The notes under the pieces are model-generated. The model was not told the DNA's origin, did no database searches, and saw only the letters and a program-made list of their open reading frames with translations. Made by a program: the position numbers and the translations under genes. Shown in pieces: positions 17,225 through 28,124 of a DNA stretch of 64,000 nt. The number at the start of each line of letters is the position of its first letter. The first letter of the stretch is position 1. This DNA comes from Rhodoferax sp. TS-BS-61-7 (GTDB lineage: Bacteria; Pseudomonadota; Gammaproteobacteria; Burkholderiales; Burkholderiaceae_C), in NCBI RefSeq assembly GCF_002943465.1, contig NZ_PTQY01000004.1:186001-250000 (forward strand), written 5' to 3'.

Positions 17225-17641
17225 TTACTGACCAATCATGCGTGCCACGAAAGTGGTACGCAGAGGCAGCTTGGCCGCAGCCAAACGGAATGCCTCGCGT
17301 GCCAGCTCTTCAGGCACACCGACGATTTCAAACACGATCTTGCCGGGCTGGATTTCAGCCACGTAGTACTCGGGGTTACCTTTACCGTTACCCATACGCA
17401 CTTCAGCAGGCTTTTGAGAGATCGGCTTGTCAGGGAACACGCGAATCCAGATACGGCCGCCACGCTTCACGTGACGGGAAATTGCACGACGTGCAGCTTC
17501 GATCTGGCGAGCCGTCAGACGGCCGCGGTCAGTACATTTGAGACCGAAGTCACCGAATGCGACCGAGCTTCCTCGGGTCGCAATGCCGGTGTTACGGCCT
17601 TTTTGCTCTTTGCGGTATTTCCGGCGAGCGGGTTGCAACAT
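17225..17641 (-). CDS. rplP: 50S ribosomal protein L16
   Basis: 138-aa L16 (uL16), which helps shape the A-site region of the large subunit. It has [17 protein letters not shown] at the N-terminus, the [31 protein letters not shown] core, and [19 protein letters not shown]. Length is the family norm. It starts 2 nt after rpsC, so translation is coupled. Confidence 0.97.
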   Translation of the reverse strand: MLQPARRKYRKEQKGRNTGIATRGSSVAFGDFGLKCTDRGRLTARQIEAARRAISRHVKRGGRIWIRVFPDKPISQKPAEVRMGNGKGNPEYYVAEIQPGKIVFEIVGVPEELAREAFRLAAAKLPLRTTFVARMIGQ

Positions 17642-17643
17642 GG

Positions 17644-18540
17644 TTATTCTCCTTTACCGTCAGCTGCTGCAGCTGGCGCGGCGACTTTGCGAACGCGCTT
17701 AACGGCTGGTTTGTTTGCATCGGCACCAAGTGCTTCTGCGGGCTTGTCGCTGCCATCGGCAGGGGCTGCGTTGGCGCCCACGGGACGACGAGCGCCACGG
17801 GGAGCTGCGCGGTCAGCACCTGGACGGGCACCACCGCGGTCATCGCGGCGGGGACCACGGGGGCGACGCTCTTCTTCAGCGCGAGGCTCCACAGCAGCGG
17901 GCAAGTCGTTACGGCCCAAGGTGTCACCCTTGTAGACCCAGACCTTCACACCAATGATGCCGTACGTGGTCTTGGCTTCGGAAGTACCGTAGTCAATGTC
18001 AGCGCGCAATGTGTGAAGTGGCACGCGACCTTCGCGGTACCACTCGCAACGGGCGATTTCAATGCCGTTCAGACGACCGGACGACATGATCTTGATGCCC
18101 AGGGCACCCAGACGCATGGCGTTTTGCATAGCGCGCTTCATGGCACGGCGGAACATGATCCGCTTTTCCAATTGCTGCGTGATGCTGTCAGCGATCAATT
18201 TGGCGTCGATTTCGGGCTTGCGCACTTCTTCGATGTTCACAGCCACAGGCACGCCGAGCTGTTTGCCCAGTTCGCGCTTGAGGTTTTCGATGTCTTCGCC
18301 TTTCTTGCCGATCACCACACCCGGACGTGCCGAGAAAATGGTGATACGTGCGTTCTTTGCAGGACGCTCGATCAGAATGCGCGACACCGAAGCGTTCTTC
18401 AACTTGGCCTTCAGGTACTCACGCACCTTAATGTCTTCGGCCAGCATGCCCGCGAAATCGCGGTTGCTAGCGTACCAACGAGAAGACCAATTACGGCTGA
18501 TCGCCAAGCGAAAGCCGGTTGGGTGGATTTTTTGTCCCAT
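17644..18540 (-). CDS. rpsC: 30S ribosomal protein S3 with long C-terminal extension
   Basis: 298-aa S3 (uS3), which forms part of the mRNA entry site. The body ([14 protein letters not shown] domain with [20 protein letters not shown], and [16 protein letters not shown]) ends at about residue 213, the usual endpoint. About 85 further residues (17644-17901) are rich in Arg, Pro, Ala, Gly and Asp ([17 protein letters not shown], then Ala/Lys-rich) and look disordered. Tails of this kind occur on some betaproteobacterial S3 proteins; their role is unknown to me. The ATG at 18540 is preferred over an earlier in-frame codon. Confidence 0.96.
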   Translation of the reverse strand: MGQKIHPTGFRLAISRNWSSRWYASNRDFAGMLAEDIKVREYLKAKLKNASVSRILIERPAKNARITIFSARPGVVIGKKGEDIENLKRELGKQLGVPVAVNIEEVRKPEIDAKLIADSITQQLEKRIMFRRAMKRAMQNAMRLGALGIKIMSSGRLNGIEIARCEWYREGRVPLHTLRADIDYGTSEAKTTYGIIGVKVWVYKGDTLGRNDLPAAVEPRAEEERRPRGPRRDDRGGARPGADRAAPRGARRPVGANAAPADGSDKPAEALGADANKPAVKRVRKVAAPAAAADGKGE

Positions 18541-18556
18541 ATCTTCCTGGCCTCTT

Positions 18557-18886
18557 TCAGTTACCAACCGTCACGTACACGTGGCACGTGGGCTTGCGGA
18601 TTTGATTGCCACGGCCTTTGGCACGTGCTGTGAAGCGACGCAACGAAGCACCTTGCTCGACGTAGATGGTTTTCACCTTCAGTTCGTCGATATCGGCGCC
18701 GTCATTGTGCTCAGCGTTGGCAATGGCGGACTCCAGAACCTTCTTGATGATCACAGCAGCTTTTTTCTGTGTGAACTGCAAGATGTTCAGAGCTTGGTCA
18801 ACTTTTTTGCCACGGATCAGGTCCGCGACCAGACGACCTTTGTCTACCGACAAACGGACGCCACGAAGGGTTGCACGAGTTTCCAT
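18557..18886 (-). CDS. rplV: 50S ribosomal protein L22
   Basis: 109-aa L22 (uL22), which lines the exit tunnel. It shows [32 protein letters not shown], the [13 protein letters not shown] helix, and the C-terminal hairpin region ([24 protein letters not shown]). A GTG two codons upstream overlaps the AAGGAGG Shine-Dalgarno, so the ATG at 18886 with proper spacing is the start. Confidence 0.97.
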   Translation of the reverse strand: METRATLRGVRLSVDKGRLVADLIRGKKVDQALNILQFTQKKAAVIIKKVLESAIANAEHNDGADIDELKVKTIYVEQGASLRRFTARAKGRGNQIRKPTCHVYVTVGN

Positions 18887-18896
18887 GGTCACCTCC

Positions 18897-19175
18897 TTAT
18901 TTCTTCTGGACTTTTTTGTCCGCAGGGTGACCCTTGAAAGTACGGGTCAGAGCGAACTCACCCAACTTGTGGCCAACCATTTGATCGGTGATATAGACAG
19001 GCACGTGCTGTTTGCCGTTGTGCACAGCAATGGTCAAGCCGATGAAATCGGGCAGGATCATGGAACGACGCGACCAAGTCTTAATCGGCTTCTTGTCCTT
19101 GGTTGCCACGGCCTTTTCGGTCTTGGCTACCAGGTGGTGGTCCACAAAGGGACCCTTTTTGAGAGAACGAGTCAT
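18897..19175 (-). CDS. rpsS: 30S ribosomal protein S19
   Basis: 92-aa S19 (uS19), located in the 30S head and contacting S13. It has [39 protein letters not shown] and the [17 protein letters not shown] signature. It lies between rplB and rplV with 10-11 nt gaps. Confidence 0.97.
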   Translation of the reverse strand: MTRSLKKGPFVDHHLVAKTEKAVATKDKKPIKTWSRRSMILPDFIGLTIAVHNGKQHVPVYITDQMVGHKLGEFALTRTFKGHPADKKVQKK

Positions 19176-19186
19176 TTACCTACCCC

Positions 19187-20011
19187 TTACTTCTTGCGAC
19201 GCGACACGATCATGACCTGCGTGCGCTTGTTGTTACGGGTACGGTAACCCTTGGTCAGATTACCCCAAGGATCGACTGCATGACGGCCTTCGCCAGTCTT
19301 GCCTTCGCCACCACCGTGTGGGTGGTCCACAGGGTTCATCACCACACCGCGAACGGTCGGGCGAATACCCATCCAGCGCTTGACACCGGCTTTACCCAGA
19401 CGGCGCAGGCTGTGCTCTTCGTTGGCGACTTGGCCAATGGTTGCACGGCAATCGATGTGGATCTTGCGAACTTCACCGGAGCGAACGCGAACCTGGGCGT
19501 AGGTGCCTTCACGGGCCAACAGGGTTGCAGAGGTACCCGCAGAGCGGATGATCTGTGCGCCCTTGCCCACTTGCAGTTCCACGCAGTGGATGATGGAACC
19601 CACTGGAATGTTGCGGATAGGCAAAGTGTTACCCACGCGGATAGGAGCTTCGGAACCATTCATGATGGTTGCGCCGACTTCCAGACCACGGGGGGCAATG
19701 ATGTACTTGCGTTCGCCGTCGGCGTAACACACCAGAGCGATGTGCGCAGAGCGGTTGGGATCGTACTCAATGCGTTCCACCTTGGCAGGAATGCCGTCCT
19801 TGTTGCGGACAAAGTCAACAACGCGGTAGTGGTGCTTGTGTCCACCGCCCTTGTGGCGGGTGGTGATGTGGCCGTTGTTGTTACGACCGGCTTGCTGGAA
19901 TTGAGGTTCCAGCAACGCAGCGTGAGGAGCACCCTTGTACAGGTGGTCACGCGAAATCTTCACCACGCCACGACGGCCTGGAGAAGTAGGTTTCATTTTA
20001 ATGACAGCCAT
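19187..20011 (-). CDS. rplB: 50S ribosomal protein L2
   Basis: 274-aa L2 (uL2), needed for subunit joining and peptidyl-transferase assembly. Recognisable blocks are [19 protein letters not shown], the [21 protein letters not shown] block and the C-terminal signature with the conserved functional His ([17 protein letters not shown]). Normal length. Follows rplW by 2 nt. Confidence 0.97.
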   Translation of the reverse strand: MAVIKMKPTSPGRRGVVKISRDHLYKGAPHAALLEPQFQQAGRNNNGHITTRHKGGGHKHHYRVVDFVRNKDGIPAKVERIEYDPNRSAHIALVCYADGERKYIIAPRGLEVGATIMNGSEAPIRVGNTLPIRNIPVGSIIHCVELQVGKGAQIIRSAGTSATLLAREGTYAQVRVRSGEVRKIHIDCRATIGQVANEEHSLRRLGKAGVKRWMGIRPTVRGVVMNPVDHPHGGGEGKTGEGRHAVDPWGNLTKGYRTRNNKRTQVMIVSRRKK

Positions 20012-20013
20012 GA

Positions 20014-20349
20014 TTACGCGGCCTCCCCACCAAGGTTCAGCTCTTGGCCGGGCTTGAGCATCACGTAGGCTTTGCGAACGTTGTCGCGACGGCCATTCGA
20101 TTTGCCAAAGCGCTTGGCCTTGCCTTTTGTGTTCACCACAGAAACGCCTTGCACTTCCACCTTGAACATCAATTCCACAGCGGCCTTGATTTCGGGCTTG
20201 GTAGCGTCTTGCAGCACCTTGAAAGTCACAGCATTGGATTTTTCAGCCACCATGGTTGCCTTTTCAGACACGATGGGAGCAACCAGAACCTGCATCAAAC
20301 GACCTTCGTCGTACTTGACTTTCGACGTGTTGTTCATACGGGCGCTCAT
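20014..20349 (-). CDS. rplW: 50S ribosomal protein L23
   Basis: 111-aa L23 (uL23), the exit-tunnel docking site for trigger factor and SRP. The conserved [38 protein letters not shown] and [19 protein letters not shown] blocks are present. The N-terminus is about 15 residues longer than the shortest homologues ([16 protein letters not shown]), and the second Met is an alternative start. Its ATG overlaps the rplD stop by 4 nt. Confidence 0.96.
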   Translation of the reverse strand: MSARMNNTSKVKYDEGRLMQVLVAPIVSEKATMVAEKSNAVTFKVLQDATKPEIKAAVELMFKVEVQGVSVVNTKGKAKRFGKSNGRRDNVRKAYVMLKPGQELNLGGEAA

Positions 20350-20966
20350 GCGAACATCTCCTTGAGTTTGTCCATGGCGGCCTTGGTCACCAACACCTTG
20401 CGGTAGTGCACCAACGACAGGGGATCTGCATAACGAGGCTCAACCACCAGGATGTTCACCAGGTTGCGAGATGCCAAGTACAGGTTTTCATCCACTTCGT
20501 CAGCAATCACCAGCACGGATTCAAGGTTCATCGCCTTGAATTTGGCTGCCAAAGGCTTGGTCTTGGGAGAGTCCACCTTGAGGGAGTCAACCACCGCCAG
20601 ACGGCCTTCGCGGGCCAGCTGAGACAGGATGGAAGCCATACCTGCGCGGTACATCTTCTTGTTGATCTTTTGACCGAAGTTTTCGTCGGGCATGTTCGGG
20701 AAAATGCGGCCGCCTCCGCGCCACAGTGGCGAGGAAGTCATACCGGCACGGGCGCGGCCCGTTCCCTTTTGCTTGAACGGCTTCTTGGTCGAGTGCTTGA
20801 CCTGCTCGCGATCCTTCTGGGCGCGTGTGCCTTGACGGGCATTGGCCTGGAACGCTACCACCACTTGGTGGACGAGGTCTTCGTTGTATTCACGACCAAA
20901 CACGGTTTCAGGCGCGTCGTATTTCGACGTGGCTTGACCTTGGTCATTCAGGAGTTCGAGCTGCAT
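20346..20966 (-). CDS. rplD: 50S ribosomal protein L4
   Basis: 206-aa L4 (uL4), an exit-tunnel protein and, in E. coli, autoregulator of the S10 operon. It shows [41 protein letters not shown] and GGRIFP (the rRNA-binding loop). The start codon shares one base with the rplC stop (TGATG). Whether L4 regulates a leader here is open; the promoter-like site before rplC is a possible target. Confidence 0.97.
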   Translation of the reverse strand: MQLELLNDQGQATSKYDAPETVFGREYNEDLVHQVVVAFQANARQGTRAQKDREQVKHSTKKPFKQKGTGRARAGMTSSPLWRGGGRIFPNMPDENFGQKINKKMYRAGMASILSQLAREGRLAVVDSLKVDSPKTKPLAAKFKAMNLESVLVIADEVDENLYLASRNLVNILVVEPRYADPLSLVHYRKVLVTKAAMDKLKEMFA

Positions 20967-21640
20967 CAGTTCGCTCCTTTCGCTGCTTTAGCCTTGACTG
21001 CGGGACGGACGGTTACAAAACCACCTGCTGCACCGGGGATTGCACCCTTGATCAGCAGCAATTGACGCGCTTCGTCGATGCGGATCACATCGAGGTTCTG
21101 CGTGGTTTTGGTGACATCGCCCAAATGGCCCGTCATGCGCTTACCGGGGAACACGCGACCTGGGTCTTGTGCCATACCGATGGAACCGGGAACGTTGTGC
21201 GAACGGCTGTTACCGTGCGAAGCACGTTGCGAGCTCATGTTGTGGCGCTTGATGGTACCGGCGTAGCCTTTACCAATGGAGGTGCCTTGCACGTCCACTT
21301 TTTGGCCCACAACAAACACATCAGCCACAGGCACAGTCGCACCAGCGGCGTACTTTGCAGCAACGTCAGCAGTAATGCGGAATTCCTGGATGATTTCACC
21401 GGCTTCCACACCTGCCTTGGCAAGGTGACCGGCAACTGGCTTGGTCACACGCGAAGCTTTGCGTGCACCGAACGTTACCTGCAAGGCAACGTAGCCATCG
21501 TTCTCTTGGGTTTTGACCTGCGTCACGCGGTTGTTGGACACGTCTACCACCGTAACAGGAACTGCATCCCCGTCGTCGGTGAATAGGCGCATCATGCCAA
21601 CCTTGCGACCCAGCAACCCTAAGTGATTGCTAAGACTCAT
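20966..21640 (-). CDS. rplC: 50S ribosomal protein L3
   Basis: 224-aa L3 (uL3), an early 50S assembly protein next to the peptidyl-transferase centre. Seen are [26 protein letters not shown], the [24 protein letters not shown] block (including the normally methylated Gln region) and [15 protein letters not shown]. An in-frame GTG 21 nt earlier is rejected, since GGAG precedes MSLSNH at good spacing. A 199-nt gap with two hairpins and a promoter-like site separates it from rpsJ. Confidence 0.97.
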   Translation of the reverse strand: MSLSNHLGLLGRKVGMMRLFTDDGDAVPVTVVDVSNNRVTQVKTQENDGYVALQVTFGARKASRVTKPVAGHLAKAGVEAGEIIQEFRITADVAAKYAAGATVPVADVFVVGQKVDVQGTSIGKGYAGTIKRHNMSSQRASHGNSRSHNVPGSIGMAQDPGRVFPGKRMTGHLGDVTKTTQNLDVIRIDEARQLLLIKGAIPGAAGGFVTVRPAVKAKAAKGAN

Positions 21641-21746
21641 TGTTTTCTCCGTAACTCCCACCGCTGCAACTTCAATTGGCTACAGCGTTTTTGCGTGAGA
21701 GACTGTTAATAAAACTCAGCCCGCGCACAAAAGCACATCGGACAGA

Positions 21747-21782
21747 GCCAGCGAGTATAGCGCGGGCTTGTGATTCACACAA
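21747..21782 (-). promoter_or_regulatory. candidate sigma70 promoter for rplC, inside a hairpin
   Basis: On the minus strand TTGTGT (21782-21777), a 17-nt spacer, then TATACT (21759-21754), five of six to consensus; transcription would start near 21747, leaving a ~105-nt leader before rplC. The spacer and -35 lie within a perfect 9-bp inverted repeat, GGGCTTGTG/CACAAGCCC (21764-21786). Confidence 0.55.
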
Positions 21783-21808
21783 GCCCCTGCTTTTCCCGCC
21801 AGTCAGAA

Positions 21809-21830
21809 GCCCCGGATTGACATCCGGGGC
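21809..21830 (-). terminator. hairpin downstream of rpsJ (terminator or attenuator)
   Basis: Perfect 9-bp stem GCCCCGGAT/ATCCGGGGC with a 4-nt loop, 10 nt beyond the rpsJ stop. Only a weak T-run (TTCT) follows on the minus strand, so it may terminate partially or protect the 3' end of the upstream mRNA rather than stop all transcription. Confidence 0.6.
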
Positions 21831-21839
21831 CACTATTTC

Positions 21840-22154
21840 TTACTGCAGCTTGATTTCAACGTCCACGCCAGCAGGCAGATCGAGCTTCATCAGCGCGTCA
21901 ACCGTCTTGTCTGTTGGATCAACGATGTCCATCAGACGCTGGTGTGTACGAATTTCAAACTGGTCGCGACTGGCCTTGTTCACGTGGGGTGAACGCAGGA
22001 TGTCAAAACGCTTCATGCGGGTTGGCAAAGGCACGGGGCCCTTGACAATCGCACCGGTACGCTTGGCGGTGTCGACGATTTCAGCAGCCGATTGGTCAAT
22101 CAGCTTGTAGTCAAACGCCTTCAGGCGAATGCGGATTTTTTGCTTGGCAGCCAT
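21840..22154 (-). CDS. rpsJ: 30S ribosomal protein S10
   Basis: 104-aa S10 (uS10/NusE), a 30S head protein that also serves in transcription antitermination with NusB. It has [18 protein letters not shown], the [22 protein letters not shown] loop and the [29 protein letters not shown] ending. It follows tuf by 23 nt, so it appears to belong to the str transcript rather than to the rplC transcript. Confidence 0.97.
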   Translation of the reverse strand: MAAKQKIRIRLKAFDYKLIDQSAAEIVDTAKRTGAIVKGPVPLPTRMKRFDILRSPHVNKASRDQFEIRTHQRLMDIVDPTDKTVDALMKLDLPAGVDVEIKLQ

Positions 22155-22177
22155 CGTAATTCCTTAGTTTGTGCGAA

Positions 22178-23368
22178 TTACGCGATGATTTTCGCGACCA
22201 CGCCAGCGCCGACGGTACGGCCACCTTCGCGGATAGCGAAGCGCAGACCTTCTTCCATGGCGATGGGGTTGATCAGCTTCACAGTGATCGACACGTTGTC
22301 ACCAGGCATGACCATTTCCTTGCCTTCTGGCAACTCGATCGCACCGGTCACGTCCGTAGTACGGAAGTAGAACTGGGGGCGGTAGTTGTTGAAGAAAGGG
22401 GTGTGGCGGCCGCCCTCATCCTTGGACAAGACATAGATCTCGCCAGTGAAGTGGGTGTGGGGCTTGATGGAGCCGGGCTTGCACAGCACTTGGCCGCGCT
22501 GCACGTCTTCACGCTTGGTGCCGCGCAACAGGATACCGACGTTGTCGCCAGCTTGGCCTTGGTCCAGCAGCTTGCGGAACATTTCCACGCCGGTGCAGGT
22601 GGTCTTCTGGGTGTCAGCGATACCGACGACTTCGATTTCTTCGCCAACCTTGACCACACCGCGCTCGATACGGCCAGTCACCACGGTGCCACGGCCAGAG
22701 ATGGAGAACACGTCTTCCACGGGCATCAGGAATGCGCCGTCAACAGCACGCTCAGGCAGAGGGATGTAGCTGTCCAGTGCGTCGGCCAGTTTCATGATGG
22801 CGCCTTCGCCCAGTTCACCCTTGTCGCCTTCCATGGCGAGTTTGGCAGAGCCGTGGATGATGGGGGTCTTGTCGCCTGGGAAGTCGTACTTGTCGAGGAG
22901 TTCGCGAACTTCCATTTCGACCAGCTCCAACAGTTCAGCATCGTCCACCATGTCGCACTTGTTCAGGAACACGATGATGTAGGGCACGCCCACCTGACGA
23001 GCCAACAGAATGTGCTCGCGGGTTTGGGGCATAGGGCCGTCAGCAGCAGAGCAGACCAGGATGGCGCCGTCCATTTGGGCAGCGCCAGTGATCATGTTCT
23101 TCACATAGTCGGCGTGTCCGGGGCAGTCGACGTGGGCGTAGTGGCGGTTGGCCGTTTCGTATTCCACGTGGGCGGTGTTGATGGTAATACCGCGTGCTTT
23201 TTCTTCAGGTGCCGCGTCGATCTGGTCGTACGCCTTGGCAGAGCCGCCAAACTTGGCTGCCAACACGGTGGTGATGGCGGCTGTCAGTGTCGTCTTGCCG
23301 TGGTCCACGTGGCCAATCGTGCCTACGTTGACGTGTGGCTTGGTTCGTGTGAATTTTTCTTTACCCAT
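22178..23368 (-). CDS. tuf: elongation factor Tu
   Basis: 396-aa EF-Tu, the GTPase that delivers aminoacyl-tRNA to the ribosome. GTP-binding motifs are GHVDHGKTT, the [12 protein letters not shown] switch II, and NKCDMVDD. Domains 2 and 3 follow with [16 protein letters not shown] and the C-terminal [10 protein letters not shown]. Betaproteobacteria often carry a second tuf copy elsewhere; only one is in this window. It lies between fusA and rpsJ. Confidence 0.98.
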   Translation of the reverse strand: MGKEKFTRTKPHVNVGTIGHVDHGKTTLTAAITTVLAAKFGGSAKAYDQIDAAPEEKARGITINTAHVEYETANRHYAHVDCPGHADYVKNMITGAAQMDGAILVCSAADGPMPQTREHILLARQVGVPYIIVFLNKCDMVDDAELLELVEMEVRELLDKYDFPGDKTPIIHGSAKLAMEGDKGELGEGAIMKLADALDSYIPLPERAVDGAFLMPVEDVFSISGRGTVVTGRIERGVVKVGEEIEVVGIADTQKTTCTGVEMFRKLLDQGQAGDNVGILLRGTKREDVQRGQVLCKPGSIKPHTHFTGEIYVLSKDEGGRHTPFFNNYRPQFYFRTTDVTGAIELPEGKEMVMPGDNVSITVKLINPIAMEEGLRFAIREGGRTVGAGVVAKIIA

Positions 23369-23520
23369 TTTTCAATTCTCCAAAAGAGCTATACCCGTGT
23401 GTTGGTTTTATGTCTGCACAGTGTTGCTAGTTCGCTCCGCACGGGCACAGAGCGGCACACTGTCGCAGACAATTCTTCAATCAGTTGAGGACAGAGCCAA
23501 AGATCTGCCCCGCAAACCCA

Positions 23521-25623
23521 TTACTTTGCGCGCGCTGCCATGATGGCTTCAGACACGTTACGTGGGGCTTCCGCGTAGTGCTTGAATTCCATCGTGTACG
23601 TGGCACGACCTTGCGACATGGAACGCAGGGTGGTGGAGTAGCCAAACATTTCGGACAGGGGCACTTCAGCCTTGATGGCTTTACCGCCACCGACCATGTC
23701 GTCCATGCCCTGCACCATGCCGCGGCGGCTGGACAGATCGCCCATCACGTTACCGGCGTAGTCTTCAGGTGTTTCCACTTCCACAGCCATCATGGGCTCC
23801 AGAATCACAGGGTTGGCCTTGCGGCAACCTTCCTTGAAACCAAAGATAGCAGCCATCTTGAACGCGTTTTCGTTCGAGTCCACATCGTGGTACGAACCGA
23901 AAGTCAAGGTCACCTTGACGTCCACTACGGGGTAGCCAGCCATCACGCCCTGGTTCAAGGCTTCGATCACGCCCTTTTCAACAGCAGGAATGTACTCGCG
24001 AGGCACCACGCCGCCCTTGATGGCGTCGACGAACTGGAAGCCCTTGCCGGCTTCGTTGGGTTCAACGGTGAACACCACGTGGCCGTACTGACCCTTACCA
24101 CCAGACTGGCGCACAAACTTGCCTTCGACATCCACCACTTGCTTACGGATGGTTTCGCGGTAAGCAACCTGGGGCTTGCCCACGTTGGCTTCCACGCCGA
24201 ATTCGCGCTTCATGCGGTCCACAATGATTTCCAAGTGCAGCTCGCCCTGACCACCAATGATGGTCTGGCCCGACTCTTCGTCGGTCTGCACGCGGAAAGA
24301 AGGATCTTCTGCGGCCAAACGGCTCAGAGCAATACCCATTTTTTCCTGGTCAGCCTTGGTCTTGGGCTCTACTGCCTGGCGAATCACCGAGTCAGGGAAC
24401 ACCATGCGTTCCAGCGTGATGACAGCGGAAGGATCACACAGGGTTTCACCGGTGGTCACGTCTTTCAAACCCACGCATGCAGCGATGTCGCCAGCGCGGA
24501 TTTCATCGACTTCTTCACGGTTGTTGGCGTGCATTTGCACGATACGACCGATACGCTCTTTTTTGCCGCGCACCGCGTTGTAAACGGTGTCGCCCTTTTT
24601 CAGAACGCCAGAGTACACACGCACAAATGTCAGCTGGCCCACAAACGGGTCAGTCATCAACTTGAATGCCAAGGCAGCAAACTTTTCGCTGTCGTCAGCC
24701 TTACGAGTCACTTCTTTTTCGTCTTCGTCAAAGCCCTTGATGGCCTTCACGTCCAGCGGAGAAGGCATCAGTTCAATGACGGCGTCCAGCATGCGCTGCA
24801 CACCCTTGTTCTTGAAGGCAGTGCCACACAACATCGGCTGGATTTCGCCAGCGATGGTACGTGTACGCAGACCGGCGGTGATTTCCTCTTCGGTCAGCTC
24901 ACCCTCTTCCAGGTACTTGTTCATTAGCTCTTCAGACGCTTCGGCCGCAGCTTCCACCATCTTTTCGCGCCACTCTTTGGCGGTAGCCACGAGGTCTGCC
25001 GGAATCTCTTCGAAGGTGAACTTCATGCCCTGGGACGCTTCGTCCCAGATGATGGCTTTCATCTTGCGCAGATCAACCACACCGGTGAAGTTTTCTTCAG
25101 CGCCGATTGGGATCACGATTGGCACAGGGCTGGCCTTCAGGCGCAGCTTCATCTGCTCCACCACCTTGAAGAAGTTGGCACCGGTACGGTCCATCTTGTT
25201 CACAAAGGCCAAACGAGGCACTTTGTACTTGTTCGCCTGGCGCCACACGGTCTCGGACTGGGGCTGCACGCCACCCACAGCGCAGTACACCATGCAAGCG
25301 CCGTCCAGCACGCGCATCGAACGCTCGACTTCAATCGTGAAGTCCACGTGCCCGGGGGTGTCAATGATGTTGATGCGGTGCTCGGGGAAGGAAGCATCCA
25401 TGCCCTTCCAGAAGCAGGTCGTGGCAGCAGACGTGATCGTGATACCACGCTCTTGCTCTTGCTCCATCCAGTCCATGGTGGCCGCACCATCGTGCACTTC
25501 ACCAATCTTGTGGTTCACACCGGTATAAAACAGAATACGCTCGGTGGTAGTGGTTTTGCCGGCGTCAATGTGCGCAGAAATACCGATGTTGCGGTAGCGC
25601 TCAATGGGAGTAGTGCGAGCCAT
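23521..25623 (-). CDS. fusA: elongation factor G
   Basis: 700-aa EF-G, the translocase GTPase. It has [19 protein letters not shown] (P-loop), [26 protein letters not shown], and domain IV-V features including the [21 protein letters not shown] block. The ATG giving [12 protein letters not shown] is chosen over an in-frame codon 21 nt upstream. It sits between rpsG and tuf, with gaps of 146 and 152 nt that are larger than within the S10 block. Confidence 0.97.
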   Translation of the reverse strand: MARTTPIERYRNIGISAHIDAGKTTTTERILFYTGVNHKIGEVHDGAATMDWMEQEQERGITITSAATTCFWKGMDASFPEHRINIIDTPGHVDFTIEVERSMRVLDGACMVYCAVGGVQPQSETVWRQANKYKVPRLAFVNKMDRTGANFFKVVEQMKLRLKASPVPIVIPIGAEENFTGVVDLRKMKAIIWDEASQGMKFTFEEIPADLVATAKEWREKMVEAAAEASEELMNKYLEEGELTEEEITAGLRTRTIAGEIQPMLCGTAFKNKGVQRMLDAVIELMPSPLDVKAIKGFDEDEKEVTRKADDSEKFAALAFKLMTDPFVGQLTFVRVYSGVLKKGDTVYNAVRGKKERIGRIVQMHANNREEVDEIRAGDIAACVGLKDVTTGETLCDPSAVITLERMVFPDSVIRQAVEPKTKADQEKMGIALSRLAAEDPSFRVQTDEESGQTIIGGQGELHLEIIVDRMKREFGVEANVGKPQVAYRETIRKQVVDVEGKFVRQSGGKGQYGHVVFTVEPNEAGKGFQFVDAIKGGVVPREYIPAVEKGVIEALNQGVMAGYPVVDVKVTLTFGSYHDVDSNENAFKMAAIFGFKEGCRKANPVILEPMMAVEVETPEDYAGNVMGDLSSRRGMVQGMDDMVGGGKAIKAEVPLSEMFGYSTTLRSMSQGRATYTMEFKHYAEAPRNVSEAIMAARAK

Positions 25624-25769
25624 GATGGATCCTTGTTTGATCAAATTCTGTAAACCGCCAACTGCACAGCGCAGCGTGGCGTGCGGCCTTCAAAGTGTGG
25701 ATGGCCCAGATGACAGCGCCATTGCGCCGCCAGGACCAGCCCGCCACTTGAAAGCCGCGGGGTCCGTTT

Positions 25770-26243
25770 TTAGAAACGGAAGTGGGAGAAAGCCTTGTTG
25801 GCTTCAGCCATGCGGTGCACTTCGTCACGCTTCTTCATGGCGCCGCCACGGCCTTCAGTGGCTTCCAACATTTCGTTGGCCAGGCGCTGGGCCATGGACT
25901 TTTCGCCACGCTTGCGGGCGGCTTCCTTGATCCAGCGCATGGACAAAGCCAGGCGACGAACCGGACGCACTTCCACAGGCACCTGGTAGTTGGCACCACC
26001 CACGCGGCGGGATTTCACTTCCACCATGGGCTTGACGTTGTTGATAGCGACAGTGAAAGCTTCCACTGGGTCTTTATCAGGGTGCTTCTTGGCGATCAGT
26101 TCGAGGGCACCGTAAATGATGCGCTCGGCTACAGCCTTCTTGCCGCCTTCCATGATCACGTTCATGAATTTGGACAGCTCTACATTGCCGAACTTGGGAT
26201 CCGGCAGGATTTCACGTTTAGGGACTTCGCGACGACGTGGCAT
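25770..26243 (-). CDS. rpsG: 30S ribosomal protein S7
   Basis: 157-aa S7 (uS7), the organiser of the 30S head. Family blocks are [54 protein letters not shown] and [17 protein letters not shown]-like [19 protein letters not shown]. Normal length. It follows rpsL after 177 nt with no other gene in the gap. Confidence 0.97.
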   Translation of the reverse strand: MPRRREVPKREILPDPKFGNVELSKFMNVIMEGGKKAVAERIIYGALELIAKKHPDKDPVEAFTVAINNVKPMVEVKSRRVGGANYQVPVEVRPVRRLALSMRWIKEAARKRGEKSMAQRLANEMLEATEGRGGAMKKRDEVHRMAEANKAFSHFRF

Positions 26244-26420
26244 TTTTTCACCTCTTTGCTTCAGTTGGCACCTTTGCAGGCACCGCGAGAGTTAATCAAT
26301 AAGACTCTCACTTACTCGACCCAAACAGCGGGTCACTTCGTTTATCTACTGCGCCACGCAGCAAACAAACACCTCTTATTTTTCGGATCCAAAGCCTTGC
26401 AGCGATGGGCCCAGGTCAAA

Positions 26421-26798
26421 TTATTTGGCCTTTGGCTTTTTGGCACCGTACTTGGAGCGAGACTGCTTGCGGTCTTTCACGCCTTGCAAGTCCAGCGAAC
26501 CGCGGACGATGTGGTAACGCACACCGGGCAAATCCTTGACACGACCGCCGCGAACCAGCACTACGCTGTGTTCTTGCAGGTTGTGGCCTTCACCGCCGAT
26601 GTAGGAAATGACTTCAAAACCGTTGGTCAAGCGCACTTTGGCGACTTTACGCAGAGCGGAGTTGGGCTTTTTAGGCGTTGTGGTGTACACACGGGTGCAC
26701 ACACCGCGACGCTGCGGAGAGTTCTGCATCGCAGGGCTCTTCGACTTGATGGTCTCGACCTCACGGCCTTGACGCACGAGCTGGTTAATGGTTGGCAT
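26421..26798 (-). CDS. rpsL: 30S ribosomal protein S12
   Basis: 125-aa S12 (uS12), in the decoding centre. The sequence has [12 protein letters not shown], the [21 protein letters not shown] block with the Lys at the streptomycin-sensitive position, and [19 protein letters not shown]. The KPNSA segment carries wild-type Lys, so no classical streptomycin-resistance change is seen there. It is the first gene of the str-type operon, with a promoter-like site about 70 nt upstream. Confidence 0.97.
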
Positions 26799-26861
26799 TG
26801 AAAACGTCCCTAAACGTTTGAAATATTACGAAAACGTGAATCTCTTCGGAATTTCCGAAAA

Positions 26862-26897
26862 GCCTTCTAATGTACCAGATTGAGGGTTTACACGCAA
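26862..26897 (-). promoter_or_regulatory. candidate promoter of the str operon
   Basis: On the minus strand TTGCGT (26897-26892), a 17-nt spacer, then TACATT (26874-26869), giving a start near 26862 and a leader of about 64 nt before rpsL. A small inverted repeat TTCGG/CCGAA lies in that leader. The match is moderate, but position and spacing are right. Confidence 0.42.
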
Positions 26898-26914
26898 TAC
26901 ATGCGCGGCGGCCG

Positions 26915-28099
26915 TCAGCGGATCCAGAGGCGAATGCCGTCCCAGGCCCGGCCGAAGATGCCGGCCTGCTCCACCCGGTCAAGCGCCACCAGTGGCACTT
27001 CGGCCACAGTTTGCTCACCGGCCAAAACCCGCAACGTGGCCAGTTGCTGGCCTGCCGCTACCGGGGCCACGACGGGTTCATTGCGTACCACTTCAGTTTT
27101 GAGGCGGCTGGCCGTACCCGCGGGCACCGCCACGATCAGCGCCTGCTTTTTGCCGACCTTCACCTCGGAAGCACTGCCTTTCCAGACCTTGGGGGTCACC
27201 ACGGCCTGGTTGGCATCAAACAGCTTGACCGCCTCAAAGGCCGTGTAGCCCCAGTTCAAGAGCTTCTGCGATTCGTTGGCACGGGCGTTTTCGCTGTCGG
27301 CCCCCAGCACGATGGACAAAAGGCGGCGGCTGCCAGTCGCAGCGGCAGACCCCGCGGATGCGCCCGCAGAGACCAAATGGGGGAAGTCGCGCTTGGCGGT
27401 GGCCACCAAGCAGTAACCCGCGGCATCGGTATGCCCGGTTTTCAGGCCATCCACGGTCGGGTCGCGAAACAACAACAGGTTGCGGTTGCTGTCGTTGGCG
27501 GCAGGGGTGCCGGGGTAACGGTACTTCTTGATGGCATAAAAGTGCACATATTCAGGGAAGTCCGACATCAGGCGGGTGGCCAGAATGCTCAGGTCGCGCG
27601 CAGTGGTGGTGTGGCCCGCCTCGGTCAGGCCCTCGGGATTCTTGAACCCTGAATTTTTCATGCCCAGCACCTTGGCCTGCTCGTTCATCATCTGAACAAA
27701 ACGCTCCGCAGTGCCGCCCACGCCTTCGGCCAACGCCATGGTGGCGTCGTTGCCGCTTTGCACAATCATGCCCTTGATCAAATCCTCCACGGGCACCTGC
27801 ATCTTGGGGTCGATGAACATGCGGGAACCCGGCATCTTCCAGGCACGCTCACTCACCGGCAGGGCCTGTTTGAAGTCAATTTTCTTGCTGCGCAAGGCAT
27901 CAAACACCAGATAGGCCGTCATCAACTTGGTCAGAGACGCAGGCTCCACCGGCATGTCCATGTCTTTGGAAGCCAGGATCTGATTGGCGGTCACATCCAC
28001 CAGCAGGTAGGCGCGAGCGGCAATTTCCGGGGGTTGGGGGACTTGGGCGGAGACGGCCAAGCACACAGAGGCCAACAAGGCCGCAATAAAGGATTTCAT
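26915..28099 (-). CDS. dacA: D-alanyl-D-alanine carboxypeptidase (PBP5/6 type)
   Basis: 394-aa penicillin-binding protein that trims the terminal D-Ala of peptidoglycan pentapeptides. The signal peptide is about residues 1-18 (ASVCLAVSA). Active-site motifs are Ser55-Leu-Thr-Lys58, Ser115-Gly-Asn117 and Lys220-Thr-Gly222. The C-terminal PBP5-associated beta domain follows, and the end (GRAWDGIRLWIR) resembles the amphipathic membrane anchor of this group. The ATG at 28099 begins the signal peptide. Whether it is the DacA or DacC paralogue is not decidable here. Confidence 0.92.
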   Translation of the reverse strand: MKSFIAALLASVCLAVSAQVPQPPEIAARAYLLVDVTANQILASKDMDMPVEPASLTKLMTAYLVFDALRSKKIDFKQALPVSERAWKMPGSRMFIDPKMQVPVEDLIKGMIVQSGNDATMALAEGVGGTAERFVQMMNEQAKVLGMKNSGFKNPEGLTEAGHTTTARDLSILATRLMSDFPEYVHFYAIKKYRYPGTPAANDSNRNLLLFRDPTVDGLKTGHTDAAGYCLVATAKRDFPHLVSAGASAGSAAATGSRRLLSIVLGADSENARANESQKLLNWGYTAFEAVKLFDANQAVVTPKVWKGSASEVKVGKKQALIVAVPAGTASRLKTEVVRNEPVVAPVAAGQQLATLRVLAGEQTVAEVPLVALDRVEQAGIFGRAWDGIRLWIR

Positions 28100-28124
28100 G
28101 GGAGGGAAGAAGAGAGAAAAAAAC

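Noticed and set aside
23369-23520. tuf promoter CAGACA-17-TATAGC
   Set aside because: The predicted start would fall at the Shine-Dalgarno, leaving almost no leader; probably chance.
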